A stretch of DNA of 64,000 nucleotides from an uncultured Ferrovibrio sp. (GCF_937960835.1 NZ_CALGPC010000009.1:62001-126000), one strand, 5' to 3'; numbered from the stretch's first letter, positions 42,139 to 51,657 are shown. Numbers and translations are program-made. The notes: generated from the sequence alone by a model not told the origin.

Positions 42139-44790
42139 TCAGGCCTGCGCCAACAGTTCCTTGAACCGGCCACCGCGTTCGCACAGATCGGCATAATGAC
42201 CCGATTGCACGACCACCCCATTCTCGATGACCAGGACCAAGTCGAAATGCTCACAATCCACGGGACGCTGCAACAACCATACCAAGCCACGATCCTTGCA
42301 CTGTTCCACGATGGAATGCAGGACAGCGGCATGACTGCGCGGATCCATGGGCGCGGTTGCCTCTGAAAGCATCAGCCAGTCGGGCCGCTTCATCAGCGCC
42401 CGGGCAATTGCCAGCTTCTGCCTCTGAGCGGCACTCAGGCGTGCCCCGCCGATGCCAACTTCGTACTGGAAGCCAACCGCAATAATCGGTTCACGCAGCT
42501 TCAACTGCTCAACAACGTCAGCCATTACCCGGCCGATCTTCTCCTGAGCCTGGGCCTGCCCATAGGAAATCCGGCCAAACAGGATATTGTCCACGATGCT
42601 GGATGAAACCGTGAAATGTTCAGGGTCGAAGAAGGCAATCGCATCACGCCGATCCTCAGGCAAGGTTTCGGCAAATATCTTTCTGGCCTTCAGGATGGCC
42701 TGGCGTTCCGCCTCATCGAAATGACCCAAGCGATGCCGTGCCAGAACCAGCTTGAACGGCAAGGACATCAAACGCGCCTTGTCCTGCGCTGACAAGTGAT
42801 CCAGCGCGTCAGGCTTGGCCCGCATCAGCAGGTCTTTGTAGTCGGGCAGATCGTCCGATGAGATAAAGCTGAACTGCTGGAAGAATTCATGATCCGGCGG
42901 CAGATCGGCAAACAATTCGACCATCGTGCTCGCAACATCATAACCGATCTCAAGGAACCGCTTCCGCAGACCGACCGCATCGAGCACCTGCAGGATATGC
43001 GGGTCGTGCGCGAGGTTGTCTTCGTGATATATGCCGTTTCGGGCCGTACCGAACATAAGGTTCTCGGCCACCGTGGCATTGTTGTTGTAGCGCTCTGGAT
43101 CCCAGCTCTCCACCAAATCGGCCAGCGCATCATCGGCCAGACGATCGCGGAAAGCCCGTCTTGCGCTCAGCACCTTTTCGACGAGCTCCGGATTTGTGTT
43201 GGGATCGATTGTCCCGCGCATGCCAAGCTGGAACACGTCCTCGTCGAAGCTCGCAGCCTGAAGCGCAGCAATAGCCGCCCCCAGGATGCTTTTCTGATCC
43301 TCCGCGCCGGCGGCGGCATAATCGGTCCAATCCGCATCGGGATCATGGGGCGAATTTCCCGCAGCCAGAGCTTCCCTGTACTCGCGCTCATACCGTTGCT
43401 GAGCTTGGGGATCGCGCTGCAAGGGCTTCAACGGCCGGTGCCGCAGGCCGAAGAAGAGGTTCTCTCCTAGCGTCGCGTTAAAAATGTAGGATGCGGAGCT
43501 GACGTAGGCCAGCCGCCGGCCGGTTACCGTCTCCGGCAGGTCTGCGATGTTTTTTCCGTTGATCGTGATCTTGCCACGGCTTGGCATATTCGTACGCGCC
43601 AGAAGCTGAAGCAGATCGTCCCCGCCGCTGCCGATCACCGCCACGCGCGCGGGCCAGGGTAAGGTGAGATTGAGATTATCCAGAACCGTCTGCCCCTGAT
43701 CGTCGTGCAGGGCCACGCCAATCAGCTTGATTTCGCCACCCAAATCCACCGGCGTCTCCGGCTCGATATGCTGATCGTCAGGCGCGCGCATGCCCGGGGG
43801 CTCGAATTGGCTGATGACCTGATCGTACTTCTGCTTAACGTCTTCGCGGGTCTGGTAGTGATTGAGCAGCTCCTTCCAAGGCGCCGCCATTTCCTTGTGG
43901 GCATTCACGGCCGCAACTACGGTACCGACATCAAGACTGCCCTTGATCGCGAGATAGCCGCCGATCGAATAGAAAAAGAACGGACCAAGTTGCTGAATAA
44001 AGTTATTCAGAAATTTGATCATGAATTTGCGCTGGAAGATCTCAACGCGAATTCGATAGCTTACGCCCAACCGGCGGGTGAATTCGGCCAGCAGGCGGTT
44101 CGAGGCGTCATGGGTATGCAGCTCGACAATGCCGCTGACGGTTTCGCCGATCCTATCGGATAGACGACGCTGATTTTTGATCCGCTCACGTCCCAACGCC
44201 CGCACCTTCGCCTGCATGCGCGGCACGAAGTAGAACTGGATCGGGTACAGCGCCACCGCCGCCAGCGCCATCAGCGGGTTCTGAATCAGAAGGAATGTGA
44301 AGATCACCAACAGCATTCCGCCCTGGAAAATTGGCAGAGCGAAGCTTTCGCCGATGAAGCCCCCGATAGGCTCCACCTCCGCGATCACCATCGGGATGAT
44401 TTCGCCCTGACTGGTCCGCCGGAAGGTCGGGATCGGGAACCTTAATATCTGGGCATAAAGATCATAGCGCAGCCGCCGCAGCATCCGCTCTCCGGCCACG
44501 CCCTGGAAAAAGTTGATGGCGTATTTGAAGCCCTGCTGAACCAGAACCAGTCCCAGGAAGCCGATGCAGAGGACCATCAAGTACTCGGTATGGTCCAGCC
44601 TGAACCAGCCCAGGCCGAAAAGGTCGACCGGAAATTCTATGTCCTTGCCTTCGATGCCCTGGTTCACGATGGCCTTGGGCATGCTCAGGTAATAGTAATA
44701 AGGAACGAAGGATAGCACCGAGAGCAGGACGATGATTACCTGCTGCTTCAGGCTGTGTTTCACTATGAAGCGGTAAAGATTCTTCTCCAC
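42139..44790 (-). CDS. ABC-exporter-like protein with a degenerate, internally repeated nucleotide-binding domain
   Basis: 883 residues from a GTG with AGGGA 7 nt before (MEKNLYRFIVKHS...); a GTG 66 nt upstream is possible. Residues ~10-300 are a six-helix ABC exporter domain. The ATPase part is aberrant: the Walker A region reads VIGSGGDDLLQLL (no Lys), the Q-loop position is VSS, the signature is LSAAQ, Walker B is LMLSEATAPMD (Asp to Ser, Glu kept) and the H-loop His is Gln841. Between Q-loop and signature lie ~340 residues instead of ~80, containing three copies of the N-T-x-x-N-L-F-G motif. ATP hydrolysis is doubtful. Confidence 0.88.
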   Translation of the reverse strand: MEKNLYRFIVKHSLKQQVIIVLLSVLSFVPYYYYLSMPKAIVNQGIEGKDIEFPVDLFGLGWFRLDHTEYLMVLCIGFLGLVLVQQGFKYAINFFQGVAGERMLRRLRYDLYAQILRFPIPTFRRTSQGEIIPMVIAEVEPIGGFIGESFALPIFQGGMLLVIFTFLLIQNPLMALAAVALYPIQFYFVPRMQAKVRALGRERIKNQRRLSDRIGETVSGIVELHTHDASNRLLAEFTRRLGVSYRIRVEIFQRKFMIKFLNNFIQQLGPFFFYSIGGYLAIKGSLDVGTVVAAVNAHKEMAAPWKELLNHYQTREDVKQKYDQVISQFEPPGMRAPDDQHIEPETPVDLGGEIKLIGVALHDDQGQTVLDNLNLTLPWPARVAVIGSGGDDLLQLLARTNMPSRGKITINGKNIADLPETVTGRRLAYVSSASYIFNATLGENLFFGLRHRPLKPLQRDPQAQQRYEREYREALAAGNSPHDPDADWTDYAAAGAEDQKSILGAAIAALQAASFDEDVFQLGMRGTIDPNTNPELVEKVLSARRAFRDRLADDALADLVESWDPERYNNNATVAENLMFGTARNGIYHEDNLAHDPHILQVLDAVGLRKRFLEIGYDVASTMVELFADLPPDHEFFQQFSFISSDDLPDYKDLLMRAKPDALDHLSAQDKARLMSLPFKLVLARHRLGHFDEAERQAILKARKIFAETLPEDRRDAIAFFDPEHFTVSSSIVDNILFGRISYGQAQAQEKIGRVMADVVEQLKLREPIIAVGFQYEVGIGGARLSAAQRQKLAIARALMKRPDWLMLSEATAPMDPRSHAAVLHSIVEQCKDRGLVWLLQRPVDCEHFDLVLVIENGVVVQSGHYADLCERGGRFKELLAQA

Positions 44791-44951
44791 GGTACTTCCC
44801 TGGCTGGCGCCAGACCTTAACTCAGCCCACGATGGGAGCCAATCTTCCCTCTCCACCGGAACAATCTAGGAATCATTCTTAGTATCGGCTCTTGGCCTGA
44901 GGCCAACGGCTGTGCCATAGTCCCGCGAAAGCTCCCAAGGGGGGTCTCCGT
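44791..44951. promoter_or_regulatory. Divergent promoter region of the glycosyltransferase/ABC locus
   Basis: It contains a perfect inverted repeat TTGGCC-TGA-GGCCAA at 44892-44906, placed midway between the two start codons. TTGGCC with CATAGT 18 nt later could form a weak plus-strand promoter. The repeat could bind a shared regulator of both transcripts. Confidence 0.4.
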
Positions 44952-46175
44952 ATGGTATCGCGCAGCGACGGCACCCGTGTGCTGATTTACAGCCACGACA
45001 CATTCGGCCTTGGCCATCTGCGCCGATGCCGAACGCTCGCCCACGCCTTGGTCGAGCGCCATAAAGACATGTCAGTGCTGATCCTCTCAGGGTCGCCGAT
45101 CATAGGCAGCTTCGACTTCCGCAGCCGCGTTGATTTCGTGCGCATTCCAGGCGTCATCAAGCTCCGGGATGGGCAATATACGTCCCTCAACCTGCCGATG
45201 GACATTGAGGAGACGCTGAAAATCCGGGCGGAAATCATCCAGCATACCGCGCGGGTTTTCGATCCCGATATTTTCCTGGTGGACAAGGAGCCTCTTGGTC
45301 TGCGCGGCGAAGCCCTGGAGACCATGAAGATGCTGAAGGCCCGAGGCGCGCGAATCGTGCTCGGCCTGCGCGACGTGATGGACGAGCCGAGCCTGCTGGC
45401 CCCGGAGTGGGAACGCAAGAACGTCATGCCGGCGCTGAAAGCTCTGTTCGACCAGATCTGGGTTTATGGCCTGCCGCAATTCTGCGACCCGCTGGAGGGT
45501 ATTGCCCTGCCGGAACGGGTGCGCCGGAAGGTGGTCTATACCGGGTATCTGCCGCGCTTCTCGACGGAACCCCCGCCGGAGCATCAATTGCCTGAGATCA
45601 CACAGCGCCCCTTTCTGCTGGTCACCCCCGGCGGCGGTGGCGATGGCGAGGGGCTCATCGAATGGGTGCTCCGGGCCTACGAGAGCAGTGAAATCCTGCC
45701 CTACCCGGCCCTTCTCGTGCTCGGGCCGTTCATGCAGCGGGAACGCCGCGCCGAGTTTCTCGCGCGGGTCGCCCGGCTGCCGCGGGTTGAGGCAATCACT
45801 TTCGACGCCCATATGGAGCACCTAGTCCAGAACGCGGTCGGCGTGATCGCGATGGGCGGCTACAACACCTTCTGCGAAATTCTCACGCTCGATAAACGGG
45901 CCGTGATCGTGCCGCGCAAGCGGCCTCGCATGGAGCAATATATCCGTGCCCATCGCGCCCAGGAATTGGGCTTGGTGCGGATGCTGGAAGACAATGGAGA
46001 ATACGATCCGACCGTGATGGCAGCAGCCATTCGCAACCTGCCGCGCCAGCCCCTGCCTTCGGAGGTGGTGATCCCCGGACTTCTGGAAGGCCTCGACAAC
46101 GTCGACCGGCTGGTGCAGCCGTGGCTGCGTCCTGCCAAGACGCCCGCGACCAATGTGGTCGAACTGCGGGGCTGA
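44952..46175 (+). CDS. Glycosyltransferase, MurG-like GT-B family (COG4671 type)
   Basis: 407 residues. RVLIYSHDTFGLGHLRRCRTLAHALV with the Gly-rich loop at the N-terminus and the C-terminal GVIAMGGYNTFCEILTLDKRAVIVPRKRPRMEQYIRAHRAQELG, a UDP-sugar-binding region as in MurG, define the family. No membrane segment. First gene of the rightward operon; a G-rich ribosome binding site precedes the ATG. A paralogue lies four genes downstream (49170). Confidence 0.92.
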   Translation: MVSRSDGTRVLIYSHDTFGLGHLRRCRTLAHALVERHKDMSVLILSGSPIIGSFDFRSRVDFVRIPGVIKLRDGQYTSLNLPMDIEETLKIRAEIIQHTARVFDPDIFLVDKEPLGLRGEALETMKMLKARGARIVLGLRDVMDEPSLLAPEWERKNVMPALKALFDQIWVYGLPQFCDPLEGIALPERVRRKVVYTGYLPRFSTEPPPEHQLPEITQRPFLLVTPGGGGDGEGLIEWVLRAYESSEILPYPALLVLGPFMQRERRAEFLARVARLPRVEAITFDAHMEHLVQNAVGVIAMGGYNTFCEILTLDKRAVIVPRKRPRMEQYIRAHRAQELGLVRMLEDNGEYDPTVMAAAIRNLPRQPLPSEVVIPGLLEGLDNVDRLVQPWLRPAKTPATNVVELRG

Positions 46176-46204
46176 TTCGCCTCCCCCTCTTCTGTCAAAG
46201 TAGT

Positions 46205-47443
46205 ATGTCACGCGAGACACAGGTTCCTGTTGCCTTTGTTCTGAAGGGTTACCCACGCCTTTCGGAAACGTTCATTGCCCAGGAGATCGCCGCGCTGGAA
46301 CAACGCGGGTTAGACATCCTGATCGTGTCGCTCCGCCATCCGACCGATCACAAGCGCCATGCGCTGCATGAGCGCATCCGCGCTTCCGTCCTTTATCTGC
46401 CGGAATATCTCTATCAGGAACCGATCAGAGTTTTGAAAAGCTGGTGGCGCGTTCGCCGTTTGCCCGGCTACAAAACTGCGCGAGCCTTATGGTGGCGCGA
46501 TCTGAAGCGTGATTTGACCCCCAACCGCATTCGCCGGTTTGGACAGGCCTTGGTGCTGGCGGCCGAACTGCCAGAACGCATCCGCCACCTGCACGCTCAT
46601 TTCATTCACACGCCTGGATCGGTGACGCGCTACGCCGCCCGCATTCTAGGGCTGCCGTGGAGTGCCTCGGCGCATGCCCGCGACATCTGGATCACGCCAG
46701 AATGGGAAAAGCGGGAGAAGCTGGCCGATTGCCAGTGGATCGTGACCTGCACCGCCCATAATGTCGCGCATCTGACGGCGCTGGGCGATCCCAGCAAGGT
46801 GGCCCTCGTCTATCACGGGGTGGATTTCACCCGCTTCCCCGAGCCGCCCCATTGGCGACCAGCGCGTGACGGCCGCGACGCCGCCGATCCGGTGCGGTTG
46901 TTGACCGTTGGCCGCGCCGTAGAGAAGAAGGGCTTCGATACGCTGCTTGAGGCGCTGGCTCTGCTGCCCAAAGACCTGCATTGGCGGCTCACCCATATTG
47001 GCGGCGGGCCGCTGCTGCCTAAGCTGCAACAGCAGGCTGAGCGCCTCGGACTTCAGGACCGGGTAGAATGGGCGGGGCCGCAAGCCCAGGATGCTGTCAT
47101 CGCCGCCTACCGCGCTGCCGATGCCTTCGCCATCGCCTGCCGCCGCGATAAGGAGGGTGACATGGATGGCCTGCCCAATGTGCTGCTGGAAGCACAGAGC
47201 CAGGGCCTGCCCTGTGTCGCCAGCACAATTTCGGCCATTCCGGAACTGATCACGGATTCCGAGTCGGGCCTGCTAGTGCCTCCGGAAGACCCGCAGGCTT
47301 TGGCCGTCGCCCTCAGCCATTTGATCCTGGACCCCGCATTACGGCAGCGGATCGGCCTTGCCGGGGCGGCGCGTGTCCGCAAGCATTTCGAGATGACCAG
47401 TGGCATCACCGAGCTGGCACGCCGTTTCGGCTTGCCTGCATGA
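46205..47443 (+). CDS. Glycosyltransferase family 4
   Basis: 412 residues. N-terminal GYPRLSETFIAQEIAALEQRGLDI is the pattern of retaining GT4 enzymes of polysaccharide loci; the C-terminal RLLTVGRAVEKKGFDTLLEAL and GLPNVLLEAQSQGLPCVASTISAIPELI hold the EX7E nucleotide-sugar motif. The ATG at 46205 follows the previous stop by 29 nt; upstream in-frame starts would overlap that gene. Cytosolic, adds a sugar from a nucleotide donor to an unknown acceptor. Confidence 0.94.
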   Translation: MSRETQVPVAFVLKGYPRLSETFIAQEIAALEQRGLDILIVSLRHPTDHKRHALHERIRASVLYLPEYLYQEPIRVLKSWWRVRRLPGYKTARALWWRDLKRDLTPNRIRRFGQALVLAAELPERIRHLHAHFIHTPGSVTRYAARILGLPWSASAHARDIWITPEWEKREKLADCQWIVTCTAHNVAHLTALGDPSKVALVYHGVDFTRFPEPPHWRPARDGRDAADPVRLLTVGRAVEKKGFDTLLEALALLPKDLHWRLTHIGGGPLLPKLQQQAERLGLQDRVEWAGPQAQDAVIAAYRAADAFAIACRRDKEGDMDGLPNVLLEAQSQGLPCVASTISAIPELITDSESGLLVPPEDPQALAVALSHLILDPALRQRIGLAGAARVRKHFEMTSGITELARRFGLPA

Positions 47444-47447
47444 GATC

Positions 47448-48587
47448 ATGAAAATCGGCTTCTATGCCCCCCTCAAGCCACCCAGCCATCCGGCACCATC
47501 GGGAGATCGCCGGATGGCCCGGCTATTCATGGCCGCAATGGCGGGGTTGGGGCATGAAGTCAGCGTCATTTCAGAGCTTCGCAGCTACAACAAGACTGGA
47601 GATCCCGCCACCGAGGATGCCACGGCAGCGGCGGCCCGCGCTGAAATCGCTCGCTTGAGTAACACCTGGACGGCTAACCCGGCAGAACGGCCGGATTTGC
47701 TGTTCACCTACCACGTCTATCATAAGGCAGCCGATTATCTCGCTCCCACGCTCAAAGCGCGTTTCGGCATTCCATACCTGATTTCCGAGGCTTCGATTGC
47801 GCCCAAGCACAAGAGCGGTCCTTGGGCGGCTGGTTACGCACAAGCCGCCGGGGCGATCCAGGCGGCTGACGCCATTCTAGCAATCACGACACTGGATCGA
47901 GCCTGTCTGGTGAATTTCGTCGGCGAAACCAAAGTCCATACATTTCCGCCCTTCCTTGATTCGGGGCCACTCGCGCTGGCCGCAGCGCAACGACAGGCGC
48001 ATCGTCAGGCTTTGGCCGCGAAATGGAATTTGCCTCAAGATCGCCCTTGGCTTCTGGCGGTCGGCATGATGCGCGATGGTGACAAGCTGGCTTCCTATCG
48101 GAGGCTGGCCGAGGTCTTGAAGCTGGCGCGGACCGCGCCGTGGCAGATGCTCATTGTCGGCAACGGTCCGGAACGTGGCACCGTCGAGGCAGCCTTCTCG
48201 GGTATTCAAAACTGTACGACTTTCCTCGGCCAGCTCGGCAGTGAGAGCCTGAATGCCGTTTATGCCGCCAGCGACATTTACGTTTGGCCTGCGGTGAACG
48301 AGGCCTACGGCATGGCGCTGCTTGAAGCCCAGGCGGCCGGTGTACCCGTCCTGTCCGTCGCGACACGAGGTGTGCCTGACATCGTACGCCACGATGAGAC
48401 GGGGGTGCTTACTGCTAGCGATGATCCGCAGGTCATGGCTCAAGCGCTGCTATCATTGCTAAAAGATACCCCCAGGCGCGAAGCCATGGCGCGCCGTGCG
48501 CGGGATCACGTCACCGGGAACCTGTCGATGAAAGCAGCGCAGGAACGGCTTGCCTCCATTCTGGATCGATTGGTGTTAGCGGCATGA
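47448..48587 (+). CDS. Glycosyltransferase family 4
   Basis: 379 residues. KIGFYAPLKPPSHPAPSGDRRMARLFM forms the N-terminal acceptor-binding loop, and ASDIYVWPAVNEAYGMALLEAQAAGVPVLSVATRGVPDIV contains the EX7E motif. It starts 4 nt after the preceding stop and overlaps the phosphatase gene by 4 nt, so translation is coupled along the operon. Confidence 0.94.
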   Translation: MKIGFYAPLKPPSHPAPSGDRRMARLFMAAMAGLGHEVSVISELRSYNKTGDPATEDATAAAARAEIARLSNTWTANPAERPDLLFTYHVYHKAADYLAPTLKARFGIPYLISEASIAPKHKSGPWAAGYAQAAGAIQAADAILAITTLDRACLVNFVGETKVHTFPPFLDSGPLALAAAQRQAHRQALAAKWNLPQDRPWLLAVGMMRDGDKLASYRRLAEVLKLARTAPWQMLIVGNGPERGTVEAAFSGIQNCTTFLGQLGSESLNAVYAASDIYVWPAVNEAYGMALLEAQAAGVPVLSVATRGVPDIVRHDETGVLTASDDPQVMAQALLSLLKDTPRREAMARRARDHVTGNLSMKAAQERLASILDRLVLAA

Positions 48588-49165
48588 CCCGGATCGCCCT
48601 GCTTCGCCATGGCCCAACCGAGTGGAATGCGGAAGGACGGCTGCAAGGCCGCAGGGATCTTCCGCTGTCCGAAGCAGGACGCGCAACTCTTTCCGGCTGT
48701 CGCGTGCCGGACGCTTACCGGCACCGCCGCTGGTATGTCAGCCCTTTGCTGCGCGCCCGGGAAACGGCCCAATTGCTAGGCCTGGATGCCACAATGGCGC
48801 CTGCCGTGATCGAAATGAACTGGGGTGTCTATGAGGGCCATACGCTTGCTGAACTGCGCGACCGCTACGGCGAGGCGTTCACGGCAAACGAAGCCCGCGG
48901 CCTTGATCTTCTGCCGCCTGGCGGCGAAAGCCCCCGCCAGGTGCAACAGCGTGTCCAAAACTGGCTGCGGGACATCGCCGCGGCAGGAATCGATGCCGGC
49001 GCAGTGACCCATAAGGGCGTCATCCGTGCCATTCTGGCGCTCGCCTATGATTGGCCCATGCTGGGCAAGCCCCCCGTCAAACTGAAATGGACCTGCCTGC
49101 AGGATTTCGAAATCAGCAGCAACGGTCACCCTTCTCCCGTGGCCCTCAATATCCCCCTGGAGTGA
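48584..49165 (+). CDS. Histidine phosphatase family protein (phosphoglycerate mutase-like)
   Basis: 193 residues. The RHG motif with catalytic His (IALLRHGPTEWNAEGRLQGRRDLPLSEAG), the second Arg in SPLLRARETAQLL, the acid in NWGVYEGHTLAELRDRYGE and the second His in AVTHKGVIRAILAL are all present. A phosphomonoesterase; in this operon it may remove phosphate from a sugar or lipid-linked intermediate rather than act on alpha-ribazole phosphate. Confidence 0.94.
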   Translation: MTRIALLRHGPTEWNAEGRLQGRRDLPLSEAGRATLSGCRVPDAYRHRRWYVSPLLRARETAQLLGLDATMAPAVIEMNWGVYEGHTLAELRDRYGEAFTANEARGLDLLPPGGESPRQVQQRVQNWLRDIAAAGIDAGAVTHKGVIRAILALAYDWPMLGKPPVKLKWTCLQDFEISSNGHPSPVALNIPLE

Positions 49166-49169
49166 AGCC

Positions 49170-50327
49170 ATGACACTTACGCCGCGCGTGATGATCTACG
49201 TCCAGCACCTGCTTGGTGTCGGCCACCTGCATCGCGTGGCTGCCATCGCCCGCGCGATGGCGAGAGGCGGTTGCGAAACCACTCTCGTCTCCGGCGGCAT
49301 GCCGGACCCGACGCTCCATGGCCTGGACGGCGTTCGCTTTGTTCAGCTGCCGCCGGCACGTGCCCAGGACGCCAGCTTCCGCGTCCTGCTCGATGAACAC
49401 GGCGTTCAGGTTACCGACGCCTGGCGTGCGATGCGCCAGGAGCGGCTCAATGCGATTTTTGACGATGCGAGGCCGGACGCCTTGCTGACCGAATTGTTTC
49501 CCTTCGGACGCCGACCGATGCGGTTTGAATTGCTGCCGCTGCTGGCGCGTATCCGAAAGCGCCAACCGCGACCGCTGGTCTTCTGTTCGGTGCGAGACAT
49601 CCTCGTTGACCGGACAAAGCCGGAGCGCGATCTCGATACGATCAGCTGGCTGCAGCAATATTACGATGCAGCCCTTATCCACGGCGATCCTGAGCTCGTG
49701 CCGTTCGAGAAAACTTTCCCGCTGGCCGACCGCATAGCCAATCAACTGCATTACACCGGCTATATCGTTGAGCAGCATGCGATCCCACAGACGGAAACCG
49801 GCCGGGATGAGGTTCTGGTTTCAGCCGGCGGCGGCGCTGTCGGCATGCCGCTTTTCCGCATGGCCCTGGCGGCCCGTCAGATGTCGCGCGCGAAAGACAA
49901 GACCTGGCGCCTGCTCGTCAGCCGGCACGAAAGCCCCGCGGCTATAGAAGAACTTCGCAAGATGGCCGGCCAGGGTGTCATCATCGAGCCGGCGCGACCC
50001 GACTTCCCCGGCATGCTACGCCACTGCCTGCTGTCCATCAGCAAAGCAGGCTATAATACAGTAATGGAAACCTTGGCCAGCGGAGCCCGTGCCGTGGTGA
50101 TCCCCTTCGCCGGCGGCGAAGAAACCGAGCAATCGCTTCGCGCCTCTTTGCTGGCCGAACGTGGCTTGCTGGAAATGGTGCGCGAGACCGACTTGTCTCC
50201 TGAGACGCTGGCAGCGGCCGTCGACCGTGCCCTCGACAGAACACCCAGCCCGGCCGCGCGGATCCGCCTCGATGGCGCCGATGAAACCGTACGGCTGGTC
50301 CGCAGCTTCCTTGCGGAACGCCGATGA
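49170..50327 (+). CDS. Glycosyltransferase, MurG-like GT-B family (COG4671 type), paralogue of the first operon gene
   Basis: 385 residues. PRVMIYVQHLLGVGHLHRVAAIARAMARGG and the C-terminal LSISKAGYNTVMETLASGARAVVIPFAGGEETEQSLRASLLAERG parallel the 44952 protein domain for domain. The acceptor loop and nucleotide-binding loop differ, so substrates probably differ. It overlaps the deacetylase-like gene by 4 nt. Confidence 0.92.
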   Translation: MTLTPRVMIYVQHLLGVGHLHRVAAIARAMARGGCETTLVSGGMPDPTLHGLDGVRFVQLPPARAQDASFRVLLDEHGVQVTDAWRAMRQERLNAIFDDARPDALLTELFPFGRRPMRFELLPLLARIRKRQPRPLVFCSVRDILVDRTKPERDLDTISWLQQYYDAALIHGDPELVPFEKTFPLADRIANQLHYTGYIVEQHAIPQTETGRDEVLVSAGGGAVGMPLFRMALAARQMSRAKDKTWRLLVSRHESPAAIEELRKMAGQGVIIEPARPDFPGMLRHCLLSISKAGYNTVMETLASGARAVVIPFAGGEETEQSLRASLLAERGLLEMVRETDLSPETLAAAVDRALDRTPSPAARIRLDGADETVRLVRSFLAERR

Positions 50328-51148
50328 GCCATCCCTTAATCGCCCCTTCTCTCGAACCGATCTGGGCGGCGCTTGAAGCCGAACTGGACCGCTGGCGAAA
50401 CGCCCGGCAAAGGGCATGTTTCTGGTGGCGCGACGATGACGCGGCGAAGGTGAACGAAGCACTGGAACGTCTGCTGGCACTTCAGACGGGCACCCGAATT
50501 CCCCTTGTTGTTGCCGTCGTGCCGGCATTGGCCGAACCCGCCTTGGCCATCCGGCTGGAAAAGACCGGGGGAGTTATTGCGGCGCAGCATGGTTTTCAGC
50601 ATCTAAATCACGCCACCTCTGATGAGAAGAAAAGCGAATTCCCTGCCTCCCGGCCGCTTGAAATCCGCCTGAGTGACCTGGAAGAAGGGCAAAAAGCGAT
50701 GGCCCGGCTCTTCCCCGAGACAAAGCGCCGCCCGCTGCTGGTGCCACCTTGGAATCGCTTGGGCGCCGATCTTTTCGAACACCTGGCCAGGTGCGGCTAC
50801 GCCGCCGTGTCGACTTTTCAGCTCCGCCAGCAGTATTGGGCGGCCCCCGGCTTGCCTCAGCTGAATACCCATATCGATCCGGTTGGCTGGCGGACCGGCG
50901 ACACCCTCGCAGCCTGCCGCCAAGCCCTTATCCGGACGCGACAATTCCTTGAACAGATGCGTCTGCACCAGGCGCCGCTACAACCTCTAGGCCTGCTCAC
51001 GCACCATCTCCGCCACGATGAGGCGGGGTGGGATTTCGTTACCGAGTTCCTGACCCGCATTGCCGCTCATCCGGCCGCCGAATGGCTGGATTTCGACACT
51101 GCCCTCGAAATCGGGCGACCAAAGGCCGCTGTCATGGCGACGTCATGA
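50324..51148 (+). CDS. Polysaccharide deacetylase-like protein
   Basis: 274 residues, no signal peptide. FWWRDDDAAKVNEALERLL resembles the first NodB motif (Asp metal ligand), AAQHGFQHLNHA resembles the HxxxH motif, and LTHHLRHDEAGWDF supplies a late His. The family fits a metal-dependent de-N-acetylase of sugar intermediates. The absence of an export signal suggests action on a cytosolic precursor, as for lipid-linked sugars. Confidence 0.82.
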   Translation: MSHPLIAPSLEPIWAALEAELDRWRNARQRACFWWRDDDAAKVNEALERLLALQTGTRIPLVVAVVPALAEPALAIRLEKTGGVIAAQHGFQHLNHATSDEKKSEFPASRPLEIRLSDLEEGQKAMARLFPETKRRPLLVPPWNRLGADLFEHLARCGYAAVSTFQLRQQYWAAPGLPQLNTHIDPVGWRTGDTLAACRQALIRTRQFLEQMRLHQAPLQPLGLLTHHLRHDEAGWDFVTEFLTRIAAHPAAEWLDFDTALEIGRPKAAVMATS

Positions 51149-51657
51149 GCCGCATGTACTACCCCTTTTCCCGCCTCTGGCCTGACTACCTCAGATCCGG
51201 CCTTGGGCTGCTTATATGCCTGGGGCTACTGTTGTTTGCCGCTCCTCAATCTGTCATTTTTGTCCTGCTCGTCGGCCTAAGCCTGCTTTTTGCCTGCCTT
51301 GGCGTGGTAACCTTGTGGCGCCAGCAGATCGAGGTCCAACTCGACAGCTCAGGTGTTGCATCTTATGGCCGGTGGCATTTCGGTCAGCGCCGGCGAGTGA
51401 TTCCATGGGCGGAGGCCAGTGGGGTGACATTGCGGTATTACTCCACCCGCCGCGACCGGAGCGAGGGTTGGCTGCAATTGACGATTGAGGGTCACGGGGG
51501 ACGCTTGCGTGTCGACAGCGACTTGATCGGCTTCCCGCTGCTGGCTCGGGAAGCTCTTTCAGCGGCGGACCGTTATGGCATCCCGCTCAGCGATGTCACG
51601 CGCGCCAATGCCACCCGTATCGATGTCATGGATGGTGCTGGCAGGGGGATGCCATGA
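51145..51657 (+). CDS. Small membrane protein with a PH-like domain, unrecognised
   Basis: 170 residues. Two membrane helices (YLRSGLGLLICLGLLLFAA, VIFVLLVGLSLLFACLGVVTLW) precede a beta-rich soluble part (EVQLDSSGVASYGRWHFGQRRRVIPWAEASGVTLRYYSTRRDR...LQLTIEGHGGRLRVDSDLIGF) reminiscent of bacterial PH-like domains. It overlaps both neighbours by 4 nt, so it belongs to the operon. Function unknown. Confidence 0.82.
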   Translation: MSRMYYPFSRLWPDYLRSGLGLLICLGLLLFAAPQSVIFVLLVGLSLLFACLGVVTLWRQQIEVQLDSSGVASYGRWHFGQRRRVIPWAEASGVTLRYYSTRRDRSEGWLQLTIEGHGGRLRVDSDLIGFPLLAREALSAADRYGIPLSDVTRANATRIDVMDGAGRGMP

